A stretch of 64,000 bases of DNA, taken from contig NZ_CP095413.1 in assembly GCF_023016285.1 (NCBI RefSeq), positions 3,799,001 to 3,863,000 on the forward strand, read 5' to 3'. Positions 1-9,411 of the stretch are shown here, one piece after another. The DNA is from Muricauda sp. SCSIO 64092. Its GTDB lineage: Bacteria; Bacteroidota; Bacteroidia; Flavobacteriales; Flavobacteriaceae. Position numbers and translations under genes: made by a program. The notes below the pieces were generated by a model. The model searched no databases. It was not told where the DNA came from and saw only the letters and a list, made by a program, of their open reading frames with translations. The first letter of the stretch is position 1, and every line of letters starts with the position of its first letter.

Positions 1-723
1 CTGTATTTTTCGAAAGGGGAAAAGGAAAAAGCGTTACCCAGATATACCGTGGTTGCGGAACGTGGTTCCAGTGAATATAGCGAACAGGCACTCACCAGGG
101 TCTGCGAGATTTATGTGGGCAAAACCGATTATGAAAAGGCCATTCCGTTCTTGGAGCAATTGGAAACGCTTGCGGAAATCCCTCAAAACAGGACCTTTGC
201 CCAGAGCAATTTAATGAAGGGCTATTATGAACGAAAAGACTATCAAAAAACCTTGGCCTATGCCAAAAAGGTACTGAGTGCCAGTACCATTGACAATAGA
301 ATACGAAGTGATGCGCAGATCATGATCGCCCGTTCTGCCATAGAAACAGGAAATGAACAATTGGCCGAAACGGCATTTGCGGAAGTGAAGAAAATTGCCA
401 CGGGTAGGATTGGTGCGGAAGCGTGGTATTATGATGCCTATTTCAAGAATAAAAATGGCGATTACGAAAGTTCCAATACTTCGGTACAAAAATTGGCGAA
501 GGACTTTGCCGCCTATAAGGAATGGGGCGGTAAGGGATTGGTGATTATGGCCAAAAATTTCTATGCCCTTGAGGATGCATTCCAGGCCACTTATATTTTG
601 GAAAGTGTTACCGAAAACTTTGCCGAATATCCGGATATCGTTGCCGAGGCCAAAGGAGAACTTTCCCTCATAAAATCCCGCGAAGCGGAAATCAATTCAT
701 CAATCAATCCAGATAATAATTAA
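1..723 (+). CDS. Tetratricopeptide-repeat protein, C-terminal part (5' end outside window)
   Basis: The frame is open from the first base of the window, so the gene begins upstream; the GTG at 49 is an internal valine codon. The visible 240 residues form paired helices typical of TPR units (for example YEKAIPFLEQLETLAEIPQN, then YERKDYQKTLAYAKKVL). TPR proteins are protein-binding scaffolds. The stop codon lies 9 bases before the ATG of the following outer-membrane barrel gene, so the two are almost certainly co-transcribed, and the TPR protein may act as its periplasmic or outer-membrane partner. That partnership is inferred from adjacency only. The localisation signal would be in the missing N-terminus. 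Confidence 0.85.
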   Translation: MYFSKGEKEKALPRYTVVAERGSSEYSEQALTRVCEIYVGKTDYEKAIPFLEQLETLAEIPQNRTFAQSNLMKGYYERKDYQKTLAYAKKVLSASTIDNRIRSDAQIMIARSAIETGNEQLAETAFAEVKKIATGRIGAEAWYYDAYFKNKNGDYESSNTSVQKLAKDFAAYKEWGGKGLVIMAKNFYALEDAFQATYILESVTENFAEYPDIVAEAKGELSLIKSREAEINSSINPDNN

Positions 724-732
724 TTGGAATAC

Positions 733-2484
733 ATGCGAACGGTAAAATTATATTTCCTCATCCTTTTTTTGAGCCTTTTTGGGGTTGTTCGGGCCCAACA
801 AACCGATGATATAGGTACGGAAACGGTAACGGTGGTAAAACCGTATTCCCCCTCCGTTTCAGATGCCTTTAAAATCAAGTTGGATCCCGTTATCAATGAT
901 TCCATTGAATTGCAGAAAAAACCGATTGAATATGTCATTTTTTCCGTGCCGGTGGCCTCGACATTCACACCGGCCAAGGCAAAGGCCGCCAGGGTGGAGA
1001 AAAGGCCACCACCAACCCTGTACAATTCGTATGCCTCGGTAGGATTGGGAAATTTCAATAATGCCATAGTCGATTTTTACACCAGTCGGAAAGTAGGCAG
1101 GGATGAGAACTTGTTTGACGTGGGCCTTACCCATTTTTCATCCCGCGGTGATATCGATAGCACACCCTTGGATACCGATTTCTACAACACGAATTTGGAC
1201 CTTTCCTTTGCCAAAAAGGATAGGGACTACGATTGGAGTATTGGACTGGGATTGGGCCATCAGCTTTACAATTGGTACGGTCTTGAAAGCGGCGCATTTA
1301 CGGATACGCAGATTGAGGGTATCGATGAACTCCAAAATTATTTCAATGCAGAGGCAAATGCCCAGTTGACCGTGGAGGATTCTTTTTTTAAGAATGGCAA
1401 ATTGCTGGTGAGAAGATTTTGGGATGCTTTGGAATCTGGGGAGAATAGGGCGGTTTTTAAGACCGAATTGGAGATTCCCATAAGCTCGGAGCTGGTAAAT
1501 TTTAAGACCAAGGTAGATTATGTTGGTGGGGAGTTTGAAAATGCGAGCTTAAACAGCACCACGAATACCGCGGGCATAGATTACGGCCATCTGATCGTAG
1601 GGGTCAATCCAAGTTTTGTGGTACTTCGGGATGAGCTTACATTGCATTTGGGGGCCAATTTGGTCTATGGAACGGATTTGGAGCGAAGCAATGGGAACTT
1701 TTTCATCTATCCGGCCATTACGGCCTCGTATCGATTGGTGGAAGACCAGGTTATTGCCTATGGCGGCATTGAAGGAGACCTGAATCAGAACTCCTATTAC
1801 GATTTTGTTGGGGAAAATCCTTTTGTTTCACCCACCTTGGAGATTCAGCCTACCGATCAACAGTACATGGGCTATGCGGGACTAAAAGGGCAATTGACCA
1901 CCAATATAGGGTACAATGTAAAGGGTTTTTATAGGGCTGAAAATAGAAGGCCATTGTTCTTTCTCAATCCGCAAAACCTTTTTCGGGATGATGAAGGGGG
2001 ATACAATTTTGGCAATTCCTTTCAAGTGTTTTATGATGATATACGGACCCTGGGATTCTTTGCCGAAATCAACGTGGATATCAACCGTAATTTCACCCTT
2101 GGCCTTAACGGGGAATATTTCAACTATAATACGGAAACCGATAATCCCGCGTGGAACCTACCGGAAATACAGGGGTCCCTTTTTATGGATTATCAAATTA
2201 GCGATAAATGGTATGCCGGGGCCAACCTGTTTTTTGTTGGGGAACGTGAAGATTTGCAGTCAGTGGCTGCTGAGAATACGCCCCCCAATGAATTTGTTTC
2301 CAATAGCATCACCTTGGACAGCTTTTTTGATGCCAATGCCCATTTGGGCTATCGGTTCAATGACCAATTATCGGTCTTTGCCAAGGTATCCAATTTGGCG
2401 AACAACAATTACGAACGTTGGAGCAATTTTAGGGTACAGGGCTTTCAGGCATTGGCAGGGGTTTCCTATAAGTTCGATTTTTAG
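733..2484 (+). CDS. Outer-membrane beta-barrel protein, TonB-receptor-like without a plug domain
   Basis: 583 residues from the ATG at 733, chosen over the in-frame TTG at 724 because it places a clean signal peptide (MRTVKLYFLILFLSLFGVVRA) at the N-terminus. After a short periplasmic segment (ETVTVVKPYSPSVSDAF), the rest alternates aromatic and polar residues in many amphipathic strands and ends in SYKFDF, a typical outer-membrane insertion signal with terminal Phe. Family members in Flavobacteria are often annotated as TonB-dependent receptors, but no clear plug domain is visible and the length is below that of full receptors. The gene follows the TPR protein by 9 bases. Substrate unknown. 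Confidence 0.8.
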   Translation: MRTVKLYFLILFLSLFGVVRAQQTDDIGTETVTVVKPYSPSVSDAFKIKLDPVINDSIELQKKPIEYVIFSVPVASTFTPAKAKAARVEKRPPPTLYNSYASVGLGNFNNAIVDFYTSRKVGRDENLFDVGLTHFSSRGDIDSTPLDTDFYNTNLDLSFAKKDRDYDWSIGLGLGHQLYNWYGLESGAFTDTQIEGIDELQNYFNAEANAQLTVEDSFFKNGKLLVRRFWDALESGENRAVFKTELEIPISSELVNFKTKVDYVGGEFENASLNSTTNTAGIDYGHLIVGVNPSFVVLRDELTLHLGANLVYGTDLERSNGNFFIYPAITASYRLVEDQVIAYGGIEGDLNQNSYYDFVGENPFVSPTLEIQPTDQQYMGYAGLKGQLTTNIGYNVKGFYRAENRRPLFFLNPQNLFRDDEGGYNFGNSFQVFYDDIRTLGFFAEINVDINRNFTLGLNGEYFNYNTETDNPAWNLPEIQGSLFMDYQISDKWYAGANLFFVGEREDLQSVAAENTPPNEFVSNSITLDSFFDANAHLGYRFNDQLSVFAKVSNLANNNYERWSNFRVQGFQALAGVSYKFDF

Positions 2485-2653
2485 TAAAATCCAACAGTAA
2501 GAGGGGTCGCTCCTTCATTCCAGCGTCACCCTGGGTTCGTTGAAGGAAAGGCAGGAACTCTTATGCAATGCGGTTATGGAAGTAGGACCACCGACAGTGT
2601 CCAAAATAAGGGCAATCCAAGCGTTCTTGGACATTTTCTTACCTTAGAAGTGG

Positions 2654-3730
2654 ATGAGATGGGTCCTTGGTACGTTAGTCTGTTTCCTCCCATGGATGGG
2701 GTATTCCCAAAATTTGGTCAAAAACCCAAGTTTTGAGGATTTTTTGGAGTGCCCCAATACCTTGGGAACTTTTGGGATACAGCTCAAATCCTGGTCAACA
2801 CCTACCCAGGGTTCAACGGATTATTTCAATACCTGTAGTACGGTGATGGGAGCACCCGAAAACTTCAATGGCATACAGCATCCCAAATTTGGCAATGCCT
2901 ATGCCGGTCTTTATTTTTTTGCCCCTGCGGATTACCGGGAATACATTCAGGTGGAATTGAAAAGAACCTTGCAAAAGGACCAAAAATACCATTTGGGGTT
3001 TTACGTAAGTTTGGCGGAAGGGTCCGATTTTGCGGTAAAGGATTTTGGAGTGGTGTTGAGCCATAAGGCTATCGACATCAAAACAAAAAAACACCTTTCC
3101 AAGGGAAGCTTGTTTAAAGTAAAGGGAAATCAATTTCAGCAATTTGAGATAGGCCATACGGATTTTCATGAGGATAAATCCATTTGGTTGCGGGTACATA
3201 CCACGTTTATTGCCAAAGGTTTTGAACGTTATTTGATTTTGGGAAACCTAAGGGACAACAAATCCACCAAAAAGGTTCGGACCAAGCGAAGGGAAACCAA
3301 AAAAGGGGCCTATTATTATATCGATATGGTTTCCCTAACTTCCGAAACCAAGGAAAGCGGACCTGAAAGTGAATTGGTGACAGATACACTTTATGAATTT
3401 GAGAACGTCCATTTTGATTTTGATGGGTTCAGTATAGACAGGGCAGTGGAGAAAGAATTGTTAAAGGTATATCGGCAATTGGAACAGCACAAGGATTTAC
3501 ATTTGGAAATTCACGGACATACGGACAACAAGGGCAGTGAAGCGTACAATCAGGTCTTATCGGAAAAGAGGGCAAAAACCGTGGTGGATTATTTCTTAAA
3601 AGCGGGGATAGCTTCCCACCGAATCTCGTGGAAAGGCCACGGGAGCACAAAACCGAAGATGACCAATGATTCTGAACAGGGACGTGCACAAAATAGACGC
3701 GTTGCGTTTTTGTTGTACGAATCCCACTGA
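2654..3730 (+). CDS. Secreted OmpA-domain protein, paralogue 1 of 3
   Basis: 358 residues. A signal peptide (MRWVLGTLVCFLPWMGYSQ) is followed by NLVKNPSFEDFLECP, the start of a jelly-roll-like N-terminal domain (about 20-225) and then a C-terminal OmpA peptidoglycan-binding domain (about 245-357) with GHTDNKGSEAYNQVLSEKRA and the closing NRRVAF. The Asp of HTD and the Arg of EKRA, which in the OmpA family contact diaminopimelate, are present. It probably tethers a surface or envelope module to the cell wall. It is followed by two further copies of the same architecture (3789-4880 and 5416-6501), evidence for local gene duplication. Confidence 0.85.
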   Translation: MRWVLGTLVCFLPWMGYSQNLVKNPSFEDFLECPNTLGTFGIQLKSWSTPTQGSTDYFNTCSTVMGAPENFNGIQHPKFGNAYAGLYFFAPADYREYIQVELKRTLQKDQKYHLGFYVSLAEGSDFAVKDFGVVLSHKAIDIKTKKHLSKGSLFKVKGNQFQQFEIGHTDFHEDKSIWLRVHTTFIAKGFERYLILGNLRDNKSTKKVRTKRRETKKGAYYYIDMVSLTSETKESGPESELVTDTLYEFENVHFDFDGFSIDRAVEKELLKVYRQLEQHKDLHLEIHGHTDNKGSEAYNQVLSEKRAKTVVDYFLKAGIASHRISWKGHGSTKPKMTNDSEQGRAQNRRVAFLLYESH

Positions 3731-3788
3731 AGAATACCATTAAAGGCAATAAACCGCTGATTAATAGAGTTATATAAGAAATGATGGC

Positions 3789-4880
3789 ATGTTGAGGTCC
3801 CAAATCTTAGTTGTTCTTCTTTTTAGTTGCCTAGGTCAGTCCACCCTAATTTTTTCCCAGAATTTGGTCAAAAATGGTGGGTTTGAGCTGTTGACCGAAT
3901 GCCCCGAAGGGGTAAGCAGTTTGGCCAGGAATGGTGTGCACCTAAGCTCACCAACCGCTGGAACGACGGATATTTTCAGTACCTGCTCTTCGGGGAAAGT
4001 TGCCGTGCCAAGGAATTTCAGGGGAAGCCAAAAAGCGCAGTTCGGTAAGGCCTATGCCGGACTTTACCTATTCTCACCGAACAACTATCGCGAGTATATC
4101 CAGTTTTCACTGGATACCACTTTGGAAAAGGGTACGTATTATAACTTACGATTTTTTGTATCGCTTGCAGAGACTTCCACAGTATCGACGCCTTCTCTAA
4201 ATGTGCTCTTCACAGATGGCCCCATTGCTTTGGGTACGTCAAAGAACCTATCCAAAAATCGACTTGTGAAACATGAGGGAAGTAAATACTCGTTTCAAAA
4301 ACTCACTTGGACGGGCAGTTATATCAATGTTGACGACTGGGTGGAGGTAAAGGTCAGGTTTAAGGCAAAAGGCTTTGAACGGGGTATTATATTGGGAAAT
4401 TTCCGAAACGACCAATTGACCATCAAGAGGAAGACCAATGAATATCGAAATGGCTCAAAGGAGTTTGCCTATTATTATATTGATGAAGTAACCTTGCTAA
4501 AGGATGCCCAAGAAGCGTATCAAATGGGTGAGGCCTATGTAATCGATGGAGTGCGGTTTGATACGGACAGTTACGAGCTTTCAGGAATTGCCAAGGAAAA
4601 GATCCGTGAGTTGTACAAAAGAATAAAAACCATTCCCAAGATAAAGATTACCATCAATGGTCATACGGATGATATGGGTTCCGAAGGCCATAACGAATTT
4701 TTATCGCACAAAAGGGCGAAATCCGTAGCGACCTATTTAGTTGAACTGGGGTTTCCCAACGAGCGTATTGTTTGGGCGGGACATGGCAATCGAAAGCCTT
4801 TGATTCCAAAATTTACCGAAGAGGCACGCTTACAGAACAGGCGGGTGGACTTTGTGATTACCGATTTTGAGGACCAGTAA
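3789..4880 (+). CDS. Secreted OmpA-domain protein, paralogue 2 of 3
   Basis: 363 residues with a signal peptide ending near LIFSQ, then NLVKNGGFELLTECPEG and the same N-terminal jelly-roll-like domain as its neighbours (shared AGLYLFSPNNYREYIQ). The C-terminal OmpA domain has GHTDDMGSEGHNEF, HKRAKSV and NRRVDF, so the predicted peptidoglycan-contact Asp and Arg are kept. It lies 58 bases after paralogue 1 with no visible terminator between, so the two probably share a transcript. Function beyond cell-wall anchoring is unknown; the paired N-terminal domain may bind glycans, but this is an inference from fold-like pattern only. Confidence 0.85.
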   Translation: MLRSQILVVLLFSCLGQSTLIFSQNLVKNGGFELLTECPEGVSSLARNGVHLSSPTAGTTDIFSTCSSGKVAVPRNFRGSQKAQFGKAYAGLYLFSPNNYREYIQFSLDTTLEKGTYYNLRFFVSLAETSTVSTPSLNVLFTDGPIALGTSKNLSKNRLVKHEGSKYSFQKLTWTGSYINVDDWVEVKVRFKAKGFERGIILGNFRNDQLTIKRKTNEYRNGSKEFAYYYIDEVTLLKDAQEAYQMGEAYVIDGVRFDTDSYELSGIAKEKIRELYKRIKTIPKIKITINGHTDDMGSEGHNEFLSHKRAKSVATYLVELGFPNERIVWAGHGNRKPLIPKFTEEARLQNRRVDFVITDFEDQ

Positions 4881-4899
4881 AAGCTGGAGTATCCCAAAA

Positions 4900-5265
4900 T
4901 CAATGACTACCTTCCTGTTTATCGGAGCTTTGCGGTGGGAGTTCCTCATTGATCAATAACTCCCTGAGTTCATCCCCATATTCCAAAATAATTTCCCCGG
5001 CATTACCGTGACTCAGCACAAAAAAGGATTCTGTTTTATAACCCGCGGAACTAATACTGATTTTCCAATGAAAATCTTGTTCACTGGTAAGGGAGAAATT
5101 CCCGTCATAGTCCGTATGGACCACATTCTTTGAAGATTCCAAAGTCACGGAGGCCAAATAGATGGGTAGCCCAAGTTCGTCAACGATTTTTCCTGTAATC
5201 GTTTGTTGGGCCTGACCAGATATTGGGGCAAAAGCCAATAATAGCACAATGGTCAAAATGCGCAT
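4900..5265 (-). CDS. Small secreted protein with carboxypeptidase-regulatory-like domain
   Basis: 121 residues from the ATG at 5265; the longer frame up to 5424 adds an unlikely leader, whereas 5265 gives a signal peptide (MRILTIVLLLAFAPISGQA). Residues 22-75 (ITGKIVDELGLPIYLASVTL, then DYDGNFSL) are the beta-sandwich carboxypeptidase-regulatory-like domain that in Bacteroidota also begins SusC-type receptors. Here it stands alone with no plug or barrel. It sits on the reverse strand between OmpA paralogues 2 and 3, breaking the direct repeat of that family, and converges on paralogue 2 with a 19-base gap. It may be an orphan envelope accessory protein. Confidence 0.75.
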   Translation of the reverse strand: MRILTIVLLLAFAPISGQAQQTITGKIVDELGLPIYLASVTLESSKNVVHTDYDGNFSLTSEQDFHWKISISSAGYKTESFFVLSHGNAGEIILEYGDELRELLINEELPPQSSDKQEGSH

Positions 5266-5415
5266 TACAGCAAGATTTGGACTACAAGAACGAAAAAAAA
5301 CCAATTTTAGTATGCCGTGTTTCGGGATTTCGATATCCGTAAAATAGTTGAAATAGCATACTAAAGCCCCCAAAAATGCGTTTAAAACCCTAGCGAGAAC
5401 CCAAATCATGACCCT

Positions 5416-6501
5416 ATGACACACATCTACTCTCGCGTACTCACAATTTTTTGTTTATTGATCGGTGGTTCCATCTTGGGACAGAACCTTATTTTGAACC
5501 CCGGGTTTGAAGACTATGCTACATGCCCTTCCAATTTTACAAGTTTAGCCGCTTTGTTGCAGGACGTTTCCCAGCCAACTTCCAGTTCTGGGGACTATTT
5601 CAACCAATGCAGCTCCAAGGATTTTGGTATTCCCTCCAATTTTAAGGGAAATCAAGCTGCTGCCGAAGGTGCTGGATATTTGGGTTTGTATTTCTATGCC
5701 TTGAACAATTATCGTGAATATGTTCAATTGGGAACGCAAAGGACCTTACGGGAGAAGTTCCCCTATAAAATAGCATTTAAGGTAAGTTTGGCCGAAGCAT
5801 CCACACTGGCCTTGAAAAACATGTCCGTAATACTTACCAATGGCAGATTACGTTTGCCCAATAGCGCCACATTGACCCATGAACGCCTGGATTTACAGGA
5901 AGGTCTGGAGTTTCATGAGGTGGCCCTAAAAGCGGATAAGTCCCTGGCCAATGCAGAGGAATGGATTACACTAACGGGCGAATTTGAGGCCAAAGGTTAT
6001 GAAAGCCATATTCTCGTGGGCAATTTTCAAAACAATACCAATACCAAACTGGTAAAACAGGATAGGGCGGTAATACCCAGTGATTTTTCCTATTATTTTA
6101 TCGATGATTTTCAATTGGAGGAATTGCCCAGGGTCAATTATGAAAAGGATAAAATTTATGTTCTGGAACACAATCCCTTTGAACCAAAAGGGTATGAACT
6201 GGATGAATCCGCCATGGCCAGTGTCAAGAAAATTTTCAAGTACCTGAAGGAAAATGCAGAAGTACAATTAAAAATTACCGGGCATTCCAATGACGCGGGC
6301 ACTCCCGAATACAATAAATTTGTCTCCTCCTTACGGGCTAGGGCCGTTGCCCTTTACCTCAAAAAATTGGGGATTGCGGATGATAGGATCGTATGGGAAG
6401 GCGTAGGGGATTCCAAACCCCTGCGAAACGGAAAAATAAAGCAAGGACATTTGGCCAATCGCAGTGTGGAATTTGTGATGACCAAGTTTGATGACCAATA
6501 A
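5416..6501 (+). CDS. Secreted OmpA-domain protein, paralogue 3 of 3 (altered binding motif)
   Basis: 361 residues: signal peptide (ending ILGQ), the shared N-terminal domain beginning NLILNPGFEDYATCPSN and containing AGYLGLYFYALNNYREYVQ, then a C-terminal OmpA-like domain. The motif that reads GHTD in paralogues 1 and 2 here reads GHSNDAGTPEYNKF, so the conserved Asp expected to bind diaminopimelate is Asn; the later Arg (SLRARAV) and NRSVEF remain. Peptidoglycan binding may therefore be weakened or lost. The gene is divergent from the small gene at 4900-5265 and is followed by a strong terminator at 6527-6557. Confidence 0.83.
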   Translation: MTHIYSRVLTIFCLLIGGSILGQNLILNPGFEDYATCPSNFTSLAALLQDVSQPTSSSGDYFNQCSSKDFGIPSNFKGNQAAAEGAGYLGLYFYALNNYREYVQLGTQRTLREKFPYKIAFKVSLAEASTLALKNMSVILTNGRLRLPNSATLTHERLDLQEGLEFHEVALKADKSLANAEEWITLTGEFEAKGYESHILVGNFQNNTNTKLVKQDRAVIPSDFSYYFIDDFQLEELPRVNYEKDKIYVLEHNPFEPKGYELDESAMASVKKIFKYLKENAEVQLKITGHSNDAGTPEYNKFVSSLRARAVALYLKKLGIADDRIVWEGVGDSKPLRNGKIKQGHLANRSVEFVMTKFDDQ

Positions 6502-6526
6502 CCGTTTTCAAGACGAATAAGACCAG

Positions 6527-6557
6527 AACCCCAAGAGCTATTTTCTTGGGGTTTTTT
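6527..6557 (+). terminator. Rho-independent terminator after OmpA paralogue 3
   Basis: Perfect stem AACCCCAAGA / TCTTGGGGTT with a 7-base loop followed by a run of T. It closes the OmpA-domain cluster and lies just before the amidohydrolase start. Confidence 0.85.
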
Positions 6558-6587
6558 ATTCCTTATTTTTGGGAAAAGCCAAATCCG

Positions 6588-8213
6588 ATGAGATATCAAT
6601 ATGTATTACCCCTCCTCTTAATAAGCGCATTTTCCTGTCAAAAAAAGAAAATGGTGGATTTGATCGTCACCAATGCCAATATCTATACCGTGGATTCCAC
6701 CTTTTCCAAAGCCACGGCCCTGGCCATTAAAGATGGGGAATTCGTTGCAGTTGCTACGGATGGGGAAATAGCCGCTGCCTTTGAAAGCACTTCGGTATTG
6801 GATGCCGGGGGGAAAACCATTGTTCCTGGACTGATCGATGCCCATTGTCATTTTTATGGTCTGGGCATGAATCAACAGGTAGTAAATTTAAGGGGAACCA
6901 AAAGCTATCAGGAAGTGCTCGATAAGGTAAGTGCCTTTCAAAAGGAAAAACCCTCCAATTTTATTCAGGGTAGGGGTTGGGACCAAAATGATTGGGAGGT
7001 TAAGAAGTTTCCAACCAAAGAAGCTTTGGATGCATTGTTTCCCGATACCCCGGTTGCCCTGGAACGGGTGGATGGCCATGCCTACCTGGTAAACCAAAAA
7101 GCGTTGGACATGGCCGGAATTACCGGAAGTACCCAAGTGGACGGCGGGGAGATTGTAAAGGATGATCAGGGCGAACCTACTGGAGTTTTGGTGGACAATC
7201 CCATGTGGATGGTGGATGCGGTAATTCCAAGGCCCAGTAAGGCCACCCAAATCCAGGCGTTAAAAGATGCGGAAGCCATTTGTTTTGATTATGGTTTGAC
7301 CACGGTGAATGATGCCGGGTTGCCCCGCGCTACCATTGAATTGATTGACAGCCTGCAACAAGCTGGGGCGTTAAAGATCCGCATGTATGCGATGGTCAGT
7401 AATACACCCGAAAACCTGGACCATTATTTGAGCAAGGGCATCCTTAAAACGGACCGATTGAATGTTCGGTCCATAAAGGTATATGGAGATGGTGCCTTGG
7501 GTTCGCGGGGTGCGGCCTTAAAAGAGCCCTACTCGGATAAACCGGGGCATTTTGGCGCTATGATTACCCCAGTGGACAAGATTGGGGAACTGGCGGAGCG
7601 TATTGCGGCTACGGAATACCAAATGAACACCCACGCCATTGGGGATTCCGCCAATATTGTGATTTTACGGGCCTATGAAAAGGCATTGGAGGGAAAACCG
7701 GACCGAAGATGGAAGGTGGAACATGCCCAGGTGGTTTCCCCATCCGATTTCGATTATTTTGAAAAAGGAATCATTCCGTCCGTACAGCCGACCCACGCCA
7801 CCAGTGATATGTATTGGGCCGAAGATCGCCTGGGTGAAGAACGGGTACAGGGAGCCTATGCCTTTAAGACCTTATTGGACAAGGCCGGAATAGTGGCCCT
7901 GGGAACCGACTTTCCCGTGGAGCAGGTAAGTCCATTTTTAACCTTTTATGCTGCTGTGGCCCGACAGGATTTGGATGACTATCCCGAAGGTGGCTTCCAG
8001 ATGAAGGATGCACTATCCCGGGAAGAGACCCTGAAAGGGATGACGCTTTGGGCGGCCTATTCCAATTTTGAGGAAAATGAAAAGGGGAGTATCGAAGTCG
8101 GAAAACAAGCCGATTTTGTGATTCTTAGCGAGGACATGATGACCATTCCCCATAAAGCCATTCCAAATCTTAAGGCGGAACAGGTTTTTTTGGGTGGGGA
8201 GCAAGTGAAATAG
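6588..8213 (+). CDS. Amidohydrolase family 3 lipoprotein (YtcJ-like)
   Basis: 541 residues from the ATG at 6588; the upstream in-frame TTG at 6546 lies inside the terminator hairpin and was rejected. The N-terminus is a lipoprotein signal (LLLISAFSCQKKK, Cys 16). The enzyme domain carries GLIDAHCHFYGLG (HxH metal ligands), EHAQ and GTDFPVE (late Asp ligand), the hallmarks of the metal-dependent amidohydrolase 3 family, which hydrolyses C-N bonds in N-acyl or cyclic amide substrates. Substrate cannot be told from sequence. It is probably exposed in the periplasm or at the outer membrane. It stands alone between a terminator and the accessory islet. Confidence 0.9.
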   Translation: MRYQYVLPLLLISAFSCQKKKMVDLIVTNANIYTVDSTFSKATALAIKDGEFVAVATDGEIAAAFESTSVLDAGGKTIVPGLIDAHCHFYGLGMNQQVVNLRGTKSYQEVLDKVSAFQKEKPSNFIQGRGWDQNDWEVKKFPTKEALDALFPDTPVALERVDGHAYLVNQKALDMAGITGSTQVDGGEIVKDDQGEPTGVLVDNPMWMVDAVIPRPSKATQIQALKDAEAICFDYGLTTVNDAGLPRATIELIDSLQQAGALKIRMYAMVSNTPENLDHYLSKGILKTDRLNVRSIKVYGDGALGSRGAALKEPYSDKPGHFGAMITPVDKIGELAERIAATEYQMNTHAIGDSANIVILRAYEKALEGKPDRRWKVEHAQVVSPSDFDYFEKGIIPSVQPTHATSDMYWAEDRLGEERVQGAYAFKTLLDKAGIVALGTDFPVEQVSPFLTFYAAVARQDLDDYPEGGFQMKDALSREETLKGMTLWAAYSNFEENEKGSIEVGKQADFVILSEDMMTIPHKAIPNLKAEQVFLGGEQVK

Positions 8214-8291
8214 GCAAACAAACAAATACCAATTACCTGTTTTGACCTCCATCGGGCGATTAGCAATGTATTTTATAGCGATATAAATAAG
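8214..8291 (+). repeat. Cassette-boundary-like non-coding element
   Basis: Non-coding segment containing CGATTAGCAATG and, just before the next gene, GTTGGCGGTAAT. Similar strings (ATTGGCGGTCAA at about 10015; GCCAACAAGGCGGTTGGC at 9244-9261) recur between genes of this islet. I recall strings of this type flanking accessory genes in Bacteroidota; here the resemblance is judged by eye. Confidence 0.35.
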
Positions 8292-9236
8292 TTGGCGGTA
8301 ATTAAAACAAACCTAACATTGAAAAATCCCATCATTACATGCTCGGTATTGGTGTTTGTACTATGTATAAATGCTTGTAAAACAGAAAATTCGACTGAAA
8401 AAGAGCATGGCTCTTCAACCCAGGAGGGCCTCTATTTTGGGCAAAAACCGCCGGGTTTACTTCCTGAACTATTTGCGCCAGGTCTCGTTTCCATTGAAGG
8501 GCGATATGAGTTTGGAATTTCGTTCGCTCCCAATCTCAATGAAGTGTATTTTTCAGCCAAGGAAGTAGATGAAACCACAGTTATTCATTACTCAAGACTC
8601 AAAGATAAAAAGTGGTCACCCATCAAAAAGGCAGATTTCACAAAAGGGGAAAAAGACACTGAAATGAAGCCATTTGTCAGTTTGACTGAAGATAAAATAT
8701 ACTTTACAGCCTATAACGCCGAATCGAGAAATACAAAAATTTGGTATGTAACCCGTACCAAGGACTCTTGGAGTAGTGCAAAAAAACTAGAAACGCCCAT
8801 AAATGGGGATCGAGTATTTAACTTAAACCAAGGAAAAAGCGGAGATTTTTATTATACCAATATTGCCAAGCGTAAAATGTTTTATACCCCCAACGTAAAT
8901 TCTGGGTTTTCGGAAGTAAAAGAGATGAATATTGAATTTGGCATTCAGGGTTTCATCTCACCTTCGCAGGATTACCTGGTCGTAAATGCGAGAAACAAAG
9001 AAGAGGAATCGCGAAAGGATAACGACCTTTATGTGTACTTTAAAGGGAAAGACGGGACATGGTCAAAACCCATTGATCTTGGGAAGGAAGTAAACTCCCC
9101 CTTTTCAGAAACCGTTCCGAGCATTACACCCGATGGAAAGTATTTGTTCTTTAGTAGATATAACGAAGAAGGAGGATTATCCAACTTTTATTGGGTGAGC
9201 ACGGAAGTTATTGATAAAGTAAGACCAAAACCATAA
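8292..9236 (+). CDS. PD40 (TolB-like propeller) lipoprotein
   Basis: 314 residues if TTG at 8292 is used; an alternative TTG at 8319 would give a shorter leader (KNPIITCSVLVFVLCINAC) that fits a lipoprotein signal better, so the start is uncertain. Beyond the lipobox Cys there are repeated propeller blades with the PD40 pattern: FAPNLNEVYFSAKE, SLTEDKIYFTAYN, and SITPDGKYLFFSRYNE near the end. Such propellers bind proteins or glycans rather than catalyse. It is homologous to the gene at 10880-11821 within the same islet. No ATG start and flanking repeats suggest an acquired gene. Confidence 0.75.
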   Translation: MAVIKTNLTLKNPIITCSVLVFVLCINACKTENSTEKEHGSSTQEGLYFGQKPPGLLPELFAPGLVSIEGRYEFGISFAPNLNEVYFSAKEVDETTVIHYSRLKDKKWSPIKKADFTKGEKDTEMKPFVSLTEDKIYFTAYNAESRNTKIWYVTRTKDSWSSAKKLETPINGDRVFNLNQGKSGDFYYTNIAKRKMFYTPNVNSGFSEVKEMNIEFGIQGFISPSQDYLVVNARNKEEESRKDNDLYVYFKGKDGTWSKPIDLGKEVNSPFSETVPSITPDGKYLFFSRYNEEGGLSNFYWVSTEVIDKVRPKP

Positions 9237-9243
9237 AACCAAC

Positions 9244-9261
9244 GCCAACAAGGCGGTTGGC
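9244..9261. repeat. Short inverted repeat after PD40 gene
   Basis: GCCAAC and GTTGGC form a perfect 6-base inverted repeat separated by 6 bases, beginning 7 bases after the PD40 stop codon. There is no following T-run, so it is not a canonical terminator; it may be part of the islet's intergenic repeat. Confidence 0.5.
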
Positions 9262-9411
9262 CGTCAGTTTAAAAAAATCAAATAGCAAACTCGTACCTAT
9301 TTAAAGCAACCCTATGACCACTTTGCACATCTTAAGGGAAAGACAACCTTAATTTGGATGTTTGATCCATCCAAATAAATCGTTTCCTATAAGATCAATA
9401 TATATAGTGCT

